Source: Chryseobacterium gilvum
GTDB taxonomy: Bacteria; Bacteroidota; Bacteroidia; Flavobacteriales; Weeksellaceae
Direction of reading: 5' to 3'
DNA: 64,000 bases
Assembly: GCF_025628965.1 (NCBI RefSeq)
Contig: NZ_JAOTEN010000001.1
Span: 1-64,000 of the forward strand
The position numbers and the translations under genes were made by a program. A model generated the notes under the pieces. It had not been told where the DNA came from and ran no database searches. It worked only from the letters and a program-made list of their open reading frames with translations. This document shows, piece after piece, positions 8,419 through 17,803 of the stretch. Each line of letters opens with the position of its first letter. The stretch's first letter is position 1.

Positions 8419-10223
8419 TATTGTTTAATAGGGCCTTTATTAAAAAAATCGTAGACTATTTTTGCTTTACTTTTACCCAGAATTTCCTCAAGGGTTTCCA
8501 GGCTCGATTCTTTAATTCTTTTTACCGATTTTAATCTAGACAAAAGCAGCTCAATGGTTCTTCCGCCCACACCGGGAATGAGTTCCAGTTCAGACTGTAT
8601 GGTTGAGTTGGTTCTTCTCGTTCTGTGATGCCTTACCCCGAAACGGTGCGCTTCATCCCGCACCCGTTGTAAAATTTTAAGGGTTTCAGATTTTTTGTCC
8701 AGATATAAAGGGATCGGATCTTCCGGAAAGAAAATTTCTTCCAGTCTTTTTGCGATGCCTACAATTGTTATTTTTCCGTAAAGTCCCAGTAATTTTAAAC
8801 TTTTTACCGCAGAAGACAATTGCCCTTTTCCACCATCAATCAAAATAAGCTGCGGAAGCGCATCACCTTCGTCTAAAAGCCTTTTGTAACGTCGGTAGAT
8901 CACTTCTTCCATCGTTGCAAAATCATTGGGGCCTTCTACTGTTTTCGGGTGAAAAATTCTATAATCGGCTTTACTCGGTTTTCCATCTTTAAAAACCACA
9001 CATGCCGAGACAGGATTGGTCCCTTGAATATTAGAGTTATCAAAACCTTCAATATGGCGCGGTTCTACGGGCATTCTCAAAAGCTTCTGCATTTCTGCCA
9101 TGATTCTGTTTGAATGCCGTTCCGGATCTACGATCTGCACCTGTTTTAGTTTTTCAATCCGGTATTCTTTTGCATTTTTTTCAGATAATTCAACAATCCT
9201 TTTTTTGTCGCCGACTTTAGGAACGATCAGTTTTACATTTGGGATTTCTACGGTTAAATGAAACGGGATTAAAACTTCTTTCGAATCTGACCCGAATTTC
9301 TGCCGGATCTCAATCAAAGCTTCCTCAAGAATGTCTTCATCACTTTCTTCAAGAATTTTTTTGATTTCGGTGGTAAAGCTCTGAATAATATTTCCGTTTC
9401 TGATTTTGAAAAAATTTACATATGCCGCGGTTTCATCACTGGTCATTCCGAAAACATCCACATCATCAATATTGGGATTTACCACAGTATGTTTCACCTG
9501 ATAGTCTTCCAATATGTTGATTCTTTCCTTAATGATCTGTGCGCTTTCAAACTGAAGATTGCTCGCATGCTTCATCATTTGATTAATGAGATATTGCTTC
9601 GCTTTCTGAAAATCTCCTTTTATAATCCCGCGTATGGCGTCTATTTTTTCGTCATATTCTTCCTTGCTTTCGAGCGCTTCGCATGGGCCTTCACAATTTT
9701 TAATATGAAATTCAAGGCACACTTTGTACTTTCCCTCATCAATTTTATTCGGGGCAAGATTCAGATTACACGTCCGTAGTTTGTAAATATGCTTTATCGT
9801 ATCCAATAAAATTTTTGCGGGACGCACTTTAGCATAGGGTCCGTAATATTCAGAACCATCTTTAATCATCGTCCGTGTAAGAAAGATTCTGGGAAAAGGC
9901 TCATTTTTAATACAGATCCAGGGATACGTTTTATCATCTTTCAGCATGACATTATAAAACGGCTGATGTTCTTTAATCAGATTATTTTCCAGTAAAAGCG
10001 CATCATATTCACTGTTGACAATGGTAGTTTCCAGCCGGTTAATTTTCCCGACCATTATTTTCGTTCTGTATCCTAAAAGATTTTTATTGAAATAGGAAAG
10101 AACCCTTTTCTTTAAATTTTTTGCTTTCCCTACGTACAGTAAATTTTCGTTTTTATCATAGTAACGATAAACGCCGGGTTCGGATGGTAAAGTCTGAAGC
10201 TGTAATTCTAACGAAGGATTCAT
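8418..10223 (-). CDS. uvrC: UvrABC excinuclease subunit C
   Basis: Nuclease of nucleotide excision repair; with UvrB it cuts the damaged strand on both sides of a lesion. With the start at 10223 the protein has 601 residues. The N-terminal GIY-YIG nuclease (about 14-95) shows PGVYRYYD and LYVGKAKNLKKRV. A UVR domain sits near 200-235, the RNase-H-like second nuclease at about 375-540 (EGFDNSNIQG, LILIDGGKGQL, DEAHRFGVRHHR), and a helix-hairpin-helix region at the end (LIPGVGGRTIELLL). A start nine codons further out (10250) is possible, but a -7-like box (CAAAATTA on plus, 10229-10236) lies between the two, which favours 10223. Confidence 0.95.
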   Translation of the reverse strand: MNPSLELQLQTLPSEPGVYRYYDKNENLLYVGKAKNLKKRVLSYFNKNLLGYRTKIMVGKINRLETTIVNSEYDALLLENNLIKEHQPFYNVMLKDDKTYPWICIKNEPFPRIFLTRTMIKDGSEYYGPYAKVRPAKILLDTIKHIYKLRTCNLNLAPNKIDEGKYKVCLEFHIKNCEGPCEALESKEEYDEKIDAIRGIIKGDFQKAKQYLINQMMKHASNLQFESAQIIKERINILEDYQVKHTVVNPNIDDVDVFGMTSDETAAYVNFFKIRNGNIIQSFTTEIKKILEESDEDILEEALIEIRQKFGSDSKEVLIPFHLTVEIPNVKLIVPKVGDKKRIVELSEKNAKEYRIEKLKQVQIVDPERHSNRIMAEMQKLLRMPVEPRHIEGFDNSNIQGTNPVSACVVFKDGKPSKADYRIFHPKTVEGPNDFATMEEVIYRRYKRLLDEGDALPQLILIDGGKGQLSSAVKSLKLLGLYGKITIVGIAKRLEEIFFPEDPIPLYLDKKSETLKILQRVRDEAHRFGVRHHRTRRTNSTIQSELELIPGVGGRTIELLLSRLKSVKRIKESSLETLEEILGKSKAKIVYDFFNKGPIKQ

Positions 10224-10259
10224 AAAAACAAAATTACGGATTAAAGGCATAAAAAAAAA

Positions 10260-10279
10260 GCTGCAGAAGATACTGCAGC
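10260..10279 (-). terminator. Terminator of the minus-strand secreted-protein gene
   Basis: GCTGCAG stem with its complement, loop AAGATA, and nine T on the minus strand. It separates the gene at 10307 from uvrC. Confidence 0.85.
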
Positions 10280-10306
10280 CATTTATTTTTGTTTATTCTT
10301 ATATTT

Positions 10307-11068
10307 TTATCCGTTGCTCAACTGGGTATATTCACTCACCAGAAAGCTGAAATAATCCCATTCCGTAGAATTTTTTGGGTACTTCTTCATAAATTCCGCA
10401 TTATCCCCGAAAAGGAAATCATAATTATCTTCGAAATCATCTTTGTGAAGCCATAAGACTTTGTCGCCTTTTTTTACATAATAAGATTTGATGACGCCGC
10501 CACCCAATTGAGGAGAGCCCATTACAGAAAAGCCGGTAGTTTCTTTAGCTCTCGGGTCATGATATACCGATATAATATCGTCAAATCCTGGATTGATAAC
10601 CTGCATCAGAAATTCTTTGTCATCTTTTTTATTCTTTAAAGAAACCGTTTGATTTACGAAATAAATGCGGTCGTTATTGGTATTTTTAGTAAGTTTTTTT
10701 GTGCTGTAATTTCTAATGTTCCCCATATATTTTGCCACTTTTGCGATTTTTTCTGCGTTACTGGGGTACACATACATCTCACTGATATTATCCGCAACAA
10801 ATTTTTCATTCTTTTTAGTAGCACTGTCTTTAAGGGCAACTTCATAAATCTGTCCTTTTTTAGTCTCAATGTTGCTGCAGAAACCTTTGTGAACGCTTCC
10901 GTCTTTTAAAATAACAGTAGAGGTCTTTTTTGGAGACGGAGCATTGAATCCTTCATTGAAAAGGTATTGTTCCATCTTTTTGATTTCTTCTTTGGAGTAT
11001 TTTGTTTTTTGCGCAAAAGTCGTTGCGCTTACTAAACATAATACAAATAATAAAGCTTTAATTTTCAT
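10307..11068 (-). CDS. Secreted protein of unknown function
   Basis: I do not recognise the family. The 253-residue product has a signal peptide (about 1-19, cut after TTFAQ) followed by a Lys-rich segment and a mainly beta domain. Visible features are KTSTVILKDGSVHKGF near 48-63, which resembles a small beta-barrel strand pair, and a terminal helix-rich tail ending EYTQLSNG. It stands alone between its own terminator and the divergent hutH promoter region. Exported, probably periplasmic. Confidence 0.65.
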   Translation of the reverse strand: MKIKALLFVLCLVSATTFAQKTKYSKEEIKKMEQYLFNEGFNAPSPKKTSTVILKDGSVHKGFCSNIETKKGQIYEVALKDSATKKNEKFVADNISEMYVYPSNAEKIAKVAKYMGNIRNYSTKKLTKNTNNDRIYFVNQTVSLKNKKDDKEFLMQVINPGFDDIISVYHDPRAKETTGFSVMGSPQLGGGVIKSYYVKKGDKVLWLHKDDFEDNYDFLFGDNAEFMKKYPKNSTEWDYFSFLVSEYTQLSNG

Positions 11069-11191
11069 AAGGTATTGGTTTATTTAAGGCGTAAAAATAA
11101 CAAATAAATTGACTTTTCAGGAAATTAATTTTGATGAAACCACCTTTTTATACTTTCCTTTAAAATGTGTATTTTTAAGCAAATTTTTGAA

Positions 11192-12679
11192 ATGATATAC
11201 GGAGTAGATGTTTTGGGTTTTCATGATGTTTTGGAAATCTGCAAAACCCCTGATAAAGCGAGACTTAATGAGAAATCACGAAACCAGATTTTAAAATCTC
11301 AGAATAATGTAAAGGAGATTGTAGCGTCTGACCGATGCGTTTACGGAATCAATACCGGATTCGGACCTTTGTGCGATACTAAAATTTCAGCCGATGAAAC
11401 GGCGCAGCTTCAGTATAATTTAATTATTTCCCATGCTGTAGGAGTAGGTAAACCTATTGATAAAGAATTATCTAAAATTATGATGATTGCCAAAGTACAT
11501 GCATTGTCAAAGGGTTTTTCGGGAGTTTCTCTGGAAGTGATTGAACGATTGATTTTAATGCTTGAAAAAGATATTATTCCTGTAGTTCCGGAGCAAGGTT
11601 CTGTAGGGGCTTCAGGAGATTTGGCACCGTTGTCCCATTTGGTATTGCCACTTTTGGGTTTAGGGGAGGTCTGGGTTGGAAATGAAGTCTTTGAAACGGC
11701 CGAAATTCTTGAGAAACATGATCTTGAACCTTTGGTTTTAGGACCGAAAGAAGGATTAGGACTGATTAACGGGACCCAATTTATTCTGGCACATGCCATA
11801 AAAGGTTTAGAAAAATTTGAATATCTTTTAGATTTAGCAGATATGACGGCGGCAATGAGTATTGAAGCCTACCGAGGTTCTGCAAGTCCCTTTAAAAAAG
11901 AACTCCATGATATAAGACCTTTTGAAGGAAGTAAAAAAGTAGCAGCAAGAATGCTGAAATTTTTAAAAAATTCTGATAACCTGAAGTCCCATGAATACTG
12001 TGACAGAGTACAGGATCCTTATTCCATGCGATGTGTTCCGCAGGTTCACGGAGCCAGCAGAAATGCGTTTGAACATTTAAAATTGATGGCAGAAACAGAA
12101 TTGAATTCTGTGACCGATAATCCTATTGTTCTGAGCGCAGAAGAATCTATTTCCGGAGGTAATTTTCATGGGCAGTTAATGGCAATGCCTTTGGATTATG
12201 CTACTTTGGCTGCTGCCGAATTGGGAAATATCTCAGACCGTAGAAGTTATCTTTTACTGGAAGGAAAATATGGTTTGCCGAGATTATTGACAGAAAGTTC
12301 AGGCTTGAATTCCGGTTTTATGATCCCTCAGTATACTTCGGCGGCTTTGGTTACCGAAAATAAAACTTTATGTTTCCCGGCTTCAGCAGATTCTATTCCT
12401 ACCAGTTTAGGACAGGAAGATCATGTGTCGATGGGAAGTATTTCCGGAAGAAAGTTTAACCAGGTTCTTGGCAATTTAGTGAATATCTTAGCGGTAGAAT
12501 TGATGTTTGCCGCACAAGGTTTAGAATTCAGAAGGCCTGCAAAATGTTCGAAAATCATTGAAGAAAACTTTGCTATTCTACGTTCGAAAGTGGATAAGCT
12601 GGAAGATGACCGATTGATTGGAAAAGATATGTTGGCGATTGCCGAATTGATTAATGAAAGAAAATTTATCGTCAATTAA
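11192..12679 (+). CDS. hutH: Histidine ammonia-lyase
   Basis: Converts L-histidine to urocanate and ammonia, the first step of histidine breakdown. With the ATG at 11192 the protein has 495 residues, normal for HutH; a start nine codons earlier (11165) is less like the family. The self-forming MIO cofactor triad Ala-Ser-Gly lies at 140-142 in VGASGDLAPLSH. Other signatures are NTGFGPL near 50 and the YSMRCVPQVHGA block in the C half. No hutU, hutI or hutG is adjacent, so the rest of the pathway must be elsewhere, or the enzyme acts on a related amino acid. Confidence 0.92.
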   Translation: MIYGVDVLGFHDVLEICKTPDKARLNEKSRNQILKSQNNVKEIVASDRCVYGINTGFGPLCDTKISADETAQLQYNLIISHAVGVGKPIDKELSKIMMIAKVHALSKGFSGVSLEVIERLILMLEKDIIPVVPEQGSVGASGDLAPLSHLVLPLLGLGEVWVGNEVFETAEILEKHDLEPLVLGPKEGLGLINGTQFILAHAIKGLEKFEYLLDLADMTAAMSIEAYRGSASPFKKELHDIRPFEGSKKVAARMLKFLKNSDNLKSHEYCDRVQDPYSMRCVPQVHGASRNAFEHLKLMAETELNSVTDNPIVLSAEESISGGNFHGQLMAMPLDYATLAAAELGNISDRRSYLLLEGKYGLPRLLTESSGLNSGFMIPQYTSAALVTENKTLCFPASADSIPTSLGQEDHVSMGSISGRKFNQVLGNLVNILAVELMFAAQGLEFRRPAKCSKIIEENFAILRSKVDKLEDDRLIGKDMLAIAELINERKFIVN

Positions 12680-12693
12680 ATTTTTTTATAAAT

Positions 12694-12719
12694 AAAAAGC
12701 TTCCGTTAGGAAGCTTTTT
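12694..12719 (+). terminator. Terminator of hutH
   Basis: An 11-bp stem (AAAAAGCTTCC and complement), loop GTTA, then a run of T. Confidence 0.88.
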
Positions 12720-12755
12720 TTGCTTATAAGAATTTTATAAATTGATCTAAGATCT

Positions 12756-13583
12756 TTACCCAATTTTCACACTGGTCATGCTGAGCGAGCCGGCAATTAA
12801 TTCATCATTAAATAAAGTAAGGTTTTCTGATGTATCTTTTAAGCCTAAAGAATAAATTAATGGCAAGTAATGATCAGGAGTCGGAACTGCATATTGCAGG
12901 GAAGTTCCCTGCTTCTGATAATCAATAATATTCTGGAAATTACCATCCAAAAGCCAGTTGTTGATATTTTCACGTGCTTCGATGGCCCAATCCCATCCAG
13001 AACCCACCGTGTTGATGTTTTTCCAGTCGATCATTCTCAGATTATGAACAATATTGCCGCTTCCGATGATTAAAATTCCTTTTTCGCGAAGTTTGTCCAG
13101 TTTTTTTGCCAAATCAAAATGATATTGAGGAGGCTTTGTATAATCGATACTCAGCTGAATGACAGGAATTTCTGCTGTTGGATACAGGTGTTTAATAACA
13201 GACCATGCTCCATGATCCAGACCCCAGCTGTGATCTTCCTCAACCAGAAATGGAGCAAGTATTTCTACTGTTTCTTTTGCCAATTCCGGATTTCCCGGTG
13301 CAGGATATTGTACATCAAATAAGGCCTGTGGAAACCCTCCGAAATCATGAATGGTTTTGGGAATTTCCATCGCAGTTACAAATGTTCCCTTAGTCAGCCA
13401 ATGTGCAGAAATACAAATAATGGCATTCGGTTTAGGGATTTCTTTTGCAATATCCCGGAAGCCTTTCACAAACTGATTTTCTTCAATAGCATTCATTGGA
13501 GAGCCATGTCCCAGAAAAAGAACAGGCATCTTTTGAGTACTTCTGAATTGATCACTGATGTTTTGCAGGTCGTTGAGATTCAT
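12756..13583 (-). CDS. ygiD: 4,5-DOPA dioxygenase extradiol-like enzyme (LigB superfamily)
   Basis: Member of the class III extradiol ring-opening dioxygenases, YgiD/DODA group; E. coli YgiD can open L-DOPA, but natural substrates are unclear. The 275 residues fit the family. Metal-binding histidines are visible at H26 (FLGHGSPM) and H61 (ISAHWLTKG), with DHGAW and the IIGSGNIVHNL strand further on and PTPDHYLPL near the C-terminus. The neighbour YceI lies upstream in the same direction but with a terminator between, so it is transcribed separately. Confidence 0.85.
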   Translation of the reverse strand: MNLNDLQNISDQFRSTQKMPVLFLGHGSPMNAIEENQFVKGFRDIAKEIPKPNAIICISAHWLTKGTFVTAMEIPKTIHDFGGFPQALFDVQYPAPGNPELAKETVEILAPFLVEEDHSWGLDHGAWSVIKHLYPTAEIPVIQLSIDYTKPPQYHFDLAKKLDKLREKGILIIGSGNIVHNLRMIDWKNINTVGSGWDWAIEARENINNWLLDGNFQNIIDYQKQGTSLQYAVPTPDHYLPLIYSLGLKDTSENLTLFNDELIAGSLSMTSVKIG

Positions 13584-13602
13584 AACAATATTTAAAATAA
13601 AA

Positions 13603-13636
13603 AGATTCGATGATTTTACTATAAATCATCGAATCT
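13603..13636 (-). terminator. Terminator of the yceI-like gene
   Basis: A 14-bp perfect stem (AGATTCGATGATTT and complement), followed on the minus strand by TTTTTATTTT. Confidence 0.88.
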
Positions 13637-13654
13637 CAAAAATATATTAATTTA

Positions 13655-14167
13655 CTATGCTTGTTTTACAAACTGCAGTTCGCCTGCAATTTTTACTTCT
13701 TCGCTCACCATTACACCTCCTGCTTCCAGAGCGGCATTCCAGTTGAGTCCGAAATCTTTTCTGTTGATTTTTCCCTCAAAAGAAAAACCGGCTTTCGTAT
13801 TTCCCCAAGGATCTACGTTGATTCCGCCAAAATCTACATCCAGAGTGATAGGTTTTGTAACCCCGTTTACGGTAAGGTTTCCGGTTACCGAATCATTTAA
13901 AGCGTCAGATTCAAAAGTAATTGTCGGATTTGCTTCCGTATTGAAAAACTCAGCAGATTTCAGGTGATTGTCTCTGTCGGTATTGTGTGTAGAGATAGAA
14001 TTGGCCTGAATTGTAGCCGTCGTTTTCGCATTTCTGAAGGTATCATCTTCTGCATCGATTTCAGCGGTGAAATCGGTAAAGTTTCCTTTAATATTAGAAA
14101 TCATCATGTGCTTTACTTTAAAAGTAATTTCACTGTGTGCAGGGTCTAAATTCCATTTTGTAGCCAT
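13655..14167 (-). CDS. YceI-family lipocalin-like protein
   Basis: Small beta-barrel protein of 170 residues; YceI proteins bind isoprenoid-like or polyprenyl lipids. The family pattern is clear: WNLDPAHSEITFKVKHMMIS at the N-terminus, the DFTAEIDAEDD turn, NTDRDNHLKSAEFFNTEANP near 58-78, and GKINRKDFGLNWNAALEAGG near 130-150. No signal peptide is visible, so this copy is probably cytoplasmic, unlike E. coli YceI. Confidence 0.92.
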   Translation of the reverse strand: MATKWNLDPAHSEITFKVKHMMISNIKGNFTDFTAEIDAEDDTFRNAKTTATIQANSISTHNTDRDNHLKSAEFFNTEANPTITFESDALNDSVTGNLTVNGVTKPITLDVDFGGINVDPWGNTKAGFSFEGKINRKDFGLNWNAALEAGGVMVSEEVKIAGELQFVKQA

Positions 14168-14198
14168 TGTATTATTTTTAATTTGTTATTGTATGGTG

Positions 14199-14206
14199 CA
14201 AATGTA
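14199..14206 (-). promoter_or_regulatory. -7 promoter element of the yceI-like gene
   Basis: TACATTTG on the minus strand (TAnnTTTG), with a TTTG 16 bases further upstream at 14223-14226. Confidence 0.45.
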
Positions 14207-14374
14207 TGACAGGAAGACGATACAAATCATTGACTTAGGATAAGAAAATCATTTGCTTTACATCTTCTTATTTTAATCAGACTATGCTATATTATTTTCA
14301 GAACGAGAGAACTTATTAAATATCACTTTTTAAAGGTTTTTTTAACATGTATTAACAGATAAGCTTTTATTTCT

Positions 14375-14382
14375 TATTTTTG
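14375..14382 (+). promoter_or_regulatory. -7 promoter element of the S9 peptidase gene
   Basis: TATTTTTG (TAnnTTTG) 20 bases before the ATG at 14403. Confidence 0.45.
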
Positions 14383-14402
14383 ACAGATTCAATTTTTATA
14401 TA

Positions 14403-16544
14403 ATGAAATTAAATACCTTCTCTTTATTACTGATGGTTTTGGGCAGTTCGGCCTTTGCTCAGACTCAGAAATTTACCATGGCAGAAGCCGTGAATGGATT
14501 ACGAAGCAATCTTGCCGTAAAAAATATCGCTCAGTTTTCATGGTCAAATGATGGGAAATCCTATATCCAGGCAGTAAAAGGCGGGTACGTAATGACAGAC
14601 CTGAAAACGAATAAGCAGGACACTCTGGTTTCATTATCTCAGCTCAATAAAAATTTTGCGGATAAAAATCTTAAAGGTCTTCCTCCAATCAAATTTACCG
14701 GCATTTCTAACGCTTATTTTTCAGCCAATAACCAAATGTACTGGATTGAAAAATCGGGAAGCGAATGGAAAGTAAAACGTTCATCTGAGGTAGGTGAAAA
14801 TGCTGAAAATATCAAAGTTCTTGCAGATAATCAGACTGTTGTATATACGGTTAAGAATAATCTTTTGATCAATAAAAACGGGAAAAAGATTGCGATAACC
14901 AACGATTCTGATGAGAATATTCTCAACGGTGCTTCCAATGTTCACCGGAACGAATTCGGGATTGATACCGGGATTTTCCCCTCTCCCAACGCTGAACATA
15001 TCGCTTTTTACAGAATGGATCAGACTATGGTTGCAGATTATCCTGTCATCGATTGGTCGGTAACCCCTGCTGTAAATCATAATGTTAAATATCCGATGGC
15101 AGGACAAACGTCGCATCAGGTAACATTAGGCGTTTACAATATAAAGAATGCATCAACAACGTTCCTGAATATCGAAGGTGAAAAAGATCAATACTTAACG
15201 GCAGTTACCTGGAGCCCGGATTCAAAATATATTTTTGTCGGGGTACTAAACAGAGGCCAGAATCATATGAAAATGAATCAATATGATGCAGCGACAGGAA
15301 ATTTAGTAAAAACTTTATTCGAAGAAACAGACAGCAAATATGTAGAACCACAACATCCGCTGACTTTTTTTCCGAATTCTAATACAGATTTTATCTGGCA
15401 AAGCCAGAGAACAGGGTATAATCATCTGTTCCATTACAGTTTGGAAAAAGGATTGGTTGCTCAGATCACAAAAGGAGATTGGCTGGTTACCGATATTTTA
15501 GGGTTCAATGAAAAGAAAAAGGAAATTTATTTTACCTCAACCAAAGAAACTCCTTTAGAAAAGCATTTGTATAAAATCAACTGGGCCAATTTCAAAATGC
15601 AGCGTTTAGACAATGCAGAAGGCGTTCATATGGGAATTTTAAGCAGTGACGGAAATTATCTGTATGATATGTACACCAATGCAACCACACCGCGAGCTGT
15701 CAATATTATCAATACCAATACGTTAAAAACCGCTACTATTCTTACCGCTGAAAATACCTTAAAAAATTATCAGCGTCCTGAAGTTAAAAATGTAAACCTT
15801 ATAGCCGATGACGGGACACCGTTATATGGAAAGATTATTCTTCCGACAAACTTTGACCCGAACAAGAAATATCCTGTCATTGTTTATTTATACAACGGAC
15901 CTCACTTACAATTGATTACCAATACTTTTCCGGCTTCAGGCAATCTATGGTACGAATATATGGCTCAAAACGGATACATTATTTTCACAATGGATGGAAG
16001 AGGTTCTGCAAACAGGGGGATGAAATTTGAACAGGCGGTTTTCAGAAATTTAGGAACAACCGAAATGAATGATCAGATGAAAGGCGTAGAATATTTAAAA
16101 TCGCTTCCCTATGTTGATTCCGAGAGAATGGGAATTCACGGCTGGAGCTTTGGCGGATTCATGACAACCAGCTTCATGCTCCGTCATCCTGAAGTTTTCA
16201 AAGTAGGTGTTGCTGGAGGTCCGGTAATCGATTGGAAAATGTATGAGATCATGTATGGCGAAAGATATATGGATACGCCGGAAGAAAATCCGCAGGGATA
16301 TGCAACCGCCAATCTTTTAGATAAGGTTCAGAATTTAAAAGGAAAACTATTAATGATTCACGGCGCGCAGGATGATGTGGTAGTTTGGCAACATTCCGTT
16401 AAATTCATTAAATCTGCCGTAGATAATGGTGTTCAGCTGGATTATTTTGTATATCCGGGACATCCTCACAACGTAATCGGGAAAGACAGAGTGCATCTGA
16501 TGCAGAAAGTCACCGATTATTTTGATCAGTATTTAAAGAAATAA
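14403..16544 (+). CDS. S9 family peptidase, dipeptidyl peptidase IV-like
   Basis: Exported serine peptidase that likely removes Xaa-Pro or Xaa-Ala dipeptides from peptides, feeding peptide nutrition. The 713 residues comprise a signal peptide (1-19, cut after SAFAQ), a DPP-IV N-terminal beta-propeller (about 80-440) and a C-terminal alpha/beta hydrolase (about 465-713). The nucleophile is S582 in GWSFGG. The acid is in GAQDDVV (D657/D658), and the base is in YPGHPHNV. Substrate range is inferred from the family. Confidence 0.93.
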   Translation: MKLNTFSLLLMVLGSSAFAQTQKFTMAEAVNGLRSNLAVKNIAQFSWSNDGKSYIQAVKGGYVMTDLKTNKQDTLVSLSQLNKNFADKNLKGLPPIKFTGISNAYFSANNQMYWIEKSGSEWKVKRSSEVGENAENIKVLADNQTVVYTVKNNLLINKNGKKIAITNDSDENILNGASNVHRNEFGIDTGIFPSPNAEHIAFYRMDQTMVADYPVIDWSVTPAVNHNVKYPMAGQTSHQVTLGVYNIKNASTTFLNIEGEKDQYLTAVTWSPDSKYIFVGVLNRGQNHMKMNQYDAATGNLVKTLFEETDSKYVEPQHPLTFFPNSNTDFIWQSQRTGYNHLFHYSLEKGLVAQITKGDWLVTDILGFNEKKKEIYFTSTKETPLEKHLYKINWANFKMQRLDNAEGVHMGILSSDGNYLYDMYTNATTPRAVNIINTNTLKTATILTAENTLKNYQRPEVKNVNLIADDGTPLYGKIILPTNFDPNKKYPVIVYLYNGPHLQLITNTFPASGNLWYEYMAQNGYIIFTMDGRGSANRGMKFEQAVFRNLGTTEMNDQMKGVEYLKSLPYVDSERMGIHGWSFGGFMTTSFMLRHPEVFKVGVAGGPVIDWKMYEIMYGERYMDTPEENPQGYATANLLDKVQNLKGKLLMIHGAQDDVVVWQHSVKFIKSAVDNGVQLDYFVYPGHPHNVIGKDRVHLMQKVTDYFDQYLKK

Positions 16545-16548
16545 AATT

Positions 16549-16573
16549 AAATCCAGCCGATGAGGTTGGATTT
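16549..16573 (+). terminator. Likely terminator of the S9 peptidase gene
   Basis: Stem AAATCCAGCC with GGTTGGATTT (one G-U pair), loop GATGA, then TTATTTT. Confidence 0.7.
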
Positions 16574-16741
16574 TTATTTTAAATATATAATGACACTATT
16601 GTATTATACCAAAGAAGTAAATAATTCATGCGAAATATATGAAATGTTGGTGATATTTGTGTGTGAAAAATCCGTTCTTATCATTTATCAATGCATTTGA
16701 TTTTTCATTATCTTAATTTTGTTCTTATAAATACAAACACT

Positions 16742-17761
16742 ATGGAATTAGGAATAGGAATGTTCGGCGATTTAGCTTTTGACCCGAAAACCGGAAAATA
16801 TAAAGATGCGGGAATTAAAATCCGTGAGATTCTTGAGCAGGTAAAATTAATGGATGAGGTAGGAATAGATGTTTTTGCAATGGGAGAGCATCACCGTGCA
16901 GACTACGCAGTCTCTTCCCCGGAAATGGTTTTGGCAGCAGCGGCAAGTATCACCAAAAATATAAAATTGGCAAGTGGAGTAACAGTATTGAGCTCTTCAG
17001 AACCCGTAAAAGTATATGAAGATTTTTCAACACTGGATTTGATTTCGGACGGAAGAGCCGAAATATTCGTAGGACGTGGAAGTTTTATTGAATCTTTTCC
17101 GCTGTACGGATACTCTCTAAATGATTATGATGAACTTTTTGACGAAAAATTAGAATTATTGCTAAAGATAAATTCTGAAGAAAACGTTTCATGGTCCGGA
17201 AAACTGCGTGCACCCATGCAGAACCAAACCGTTTATCCCAGAGCGAAAAATAATGGAAAACTTCCGATCTGGAGAGCCGTTGGCGGAACTCCGCAATCGG
17301 TTTTAAGTGCTGCAAAATTGGGGATGCCTTTGGTAGTTGCCATTATCGGAGGAATGCCGGTTCAGTTTAAAAATTTAGTTGATTTCTATAAGCAGGAATA
17401 TCTGAATGCAGGTCATGATGCATCCGAAATGCAGATTGCTATTCATTCACATACGTTTGTAAGTGAAGACCAGAATGTTGTAGACGGATATTTTCATAAC
17501 TATAAATCTCAGATGGATAGAATAGGCAAATCCAGAGGTTGGGCGCCATATACAAAAATGCAGTACGATGGCGGAAGAGCAAGAGAAGGGGCTTTATTCA
17601 TAGGGAATCCGAAAGAAGTTTCGGATAAGATTAACTATATAAAAGAAATTTTCGGGATTACACGATTTGTTGGGCATATGGATGTAGGAGATCCGAATCA
17701 TGACATCATGATGAAATCTATAGAATTAATGGGTGATAAAGTTGCCCAGAATGTAAAATAA
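16742..17761 (+). CDS. LLM-class flavin-dependent oxidoreductase
   Basis: Bacterial-luciferase-like flavin monooxygenase of 339 residues (TIM barrel). The start is set at the ATG 16742 (MELGIGMFGDLAFDP), which matches the family's N-terminus; an upstream ATG at 16691 adds 17 unlikely residues and would place a TAATTTTG -7 box (16714-16721) inside the gene. Visible signatures are GEHHRADYAVSSP near 45-57 and the GRAEIFVGRGSF strand near 103-115. Substrate unknown. Ends at its own terminator. Confidence 0.88.
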   Translation: MELGIGMFGDLAFDPKTGKYKDAGIKIREILEQVKLMDEVGIDVFAMGEHHRADYAVSSPEMVLAAAASITKNIKLASGVTVLSSSEPVKVYEDFSTLDLISDGRAEIFVGRGSFIESFPLYGYSLNDYDELFDEKLELLLKINSEENVSWSGKLRAPMQNQTVYPRAKNNGKLPIWRAVGGTPQSVLSAAKLGMPLVVAIIGGMPVQFKNLVDFYKQEYLNAGHDASEMQIAIHSHTFVSEDQNVVDGYFHNYKSQMDRIGKSRGWAPYTKMQYDGGRAREGALFIGNPKEVSDKINYIKEIFGITRFVGHMDVGDPNHDIMMKSIELMGDKVAQNVK

Positions 17762-17766
17762 TAATT

Positions 17767-17790
17767 AAGCTCCATTTTATAATGGAGCTT
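17767..17790 (+). terminator. Terminator of the LLM oxidoreductase gene
   Basis: A 10-bp stem (AAGCTCCATT and complement) with loop TTAT, then TTTAATTT. Confidence 0.8.
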
Positions 17791-17803
17791 TTAATTTATG
17801 TTT

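Noticed and set aside
10649-10909. Plus-strand 86-codon frame inside the minus-strand secreted-protein gene
   Set aside because: Shadow frame opposite a well-supported coding sequence, with no recognisable motif.
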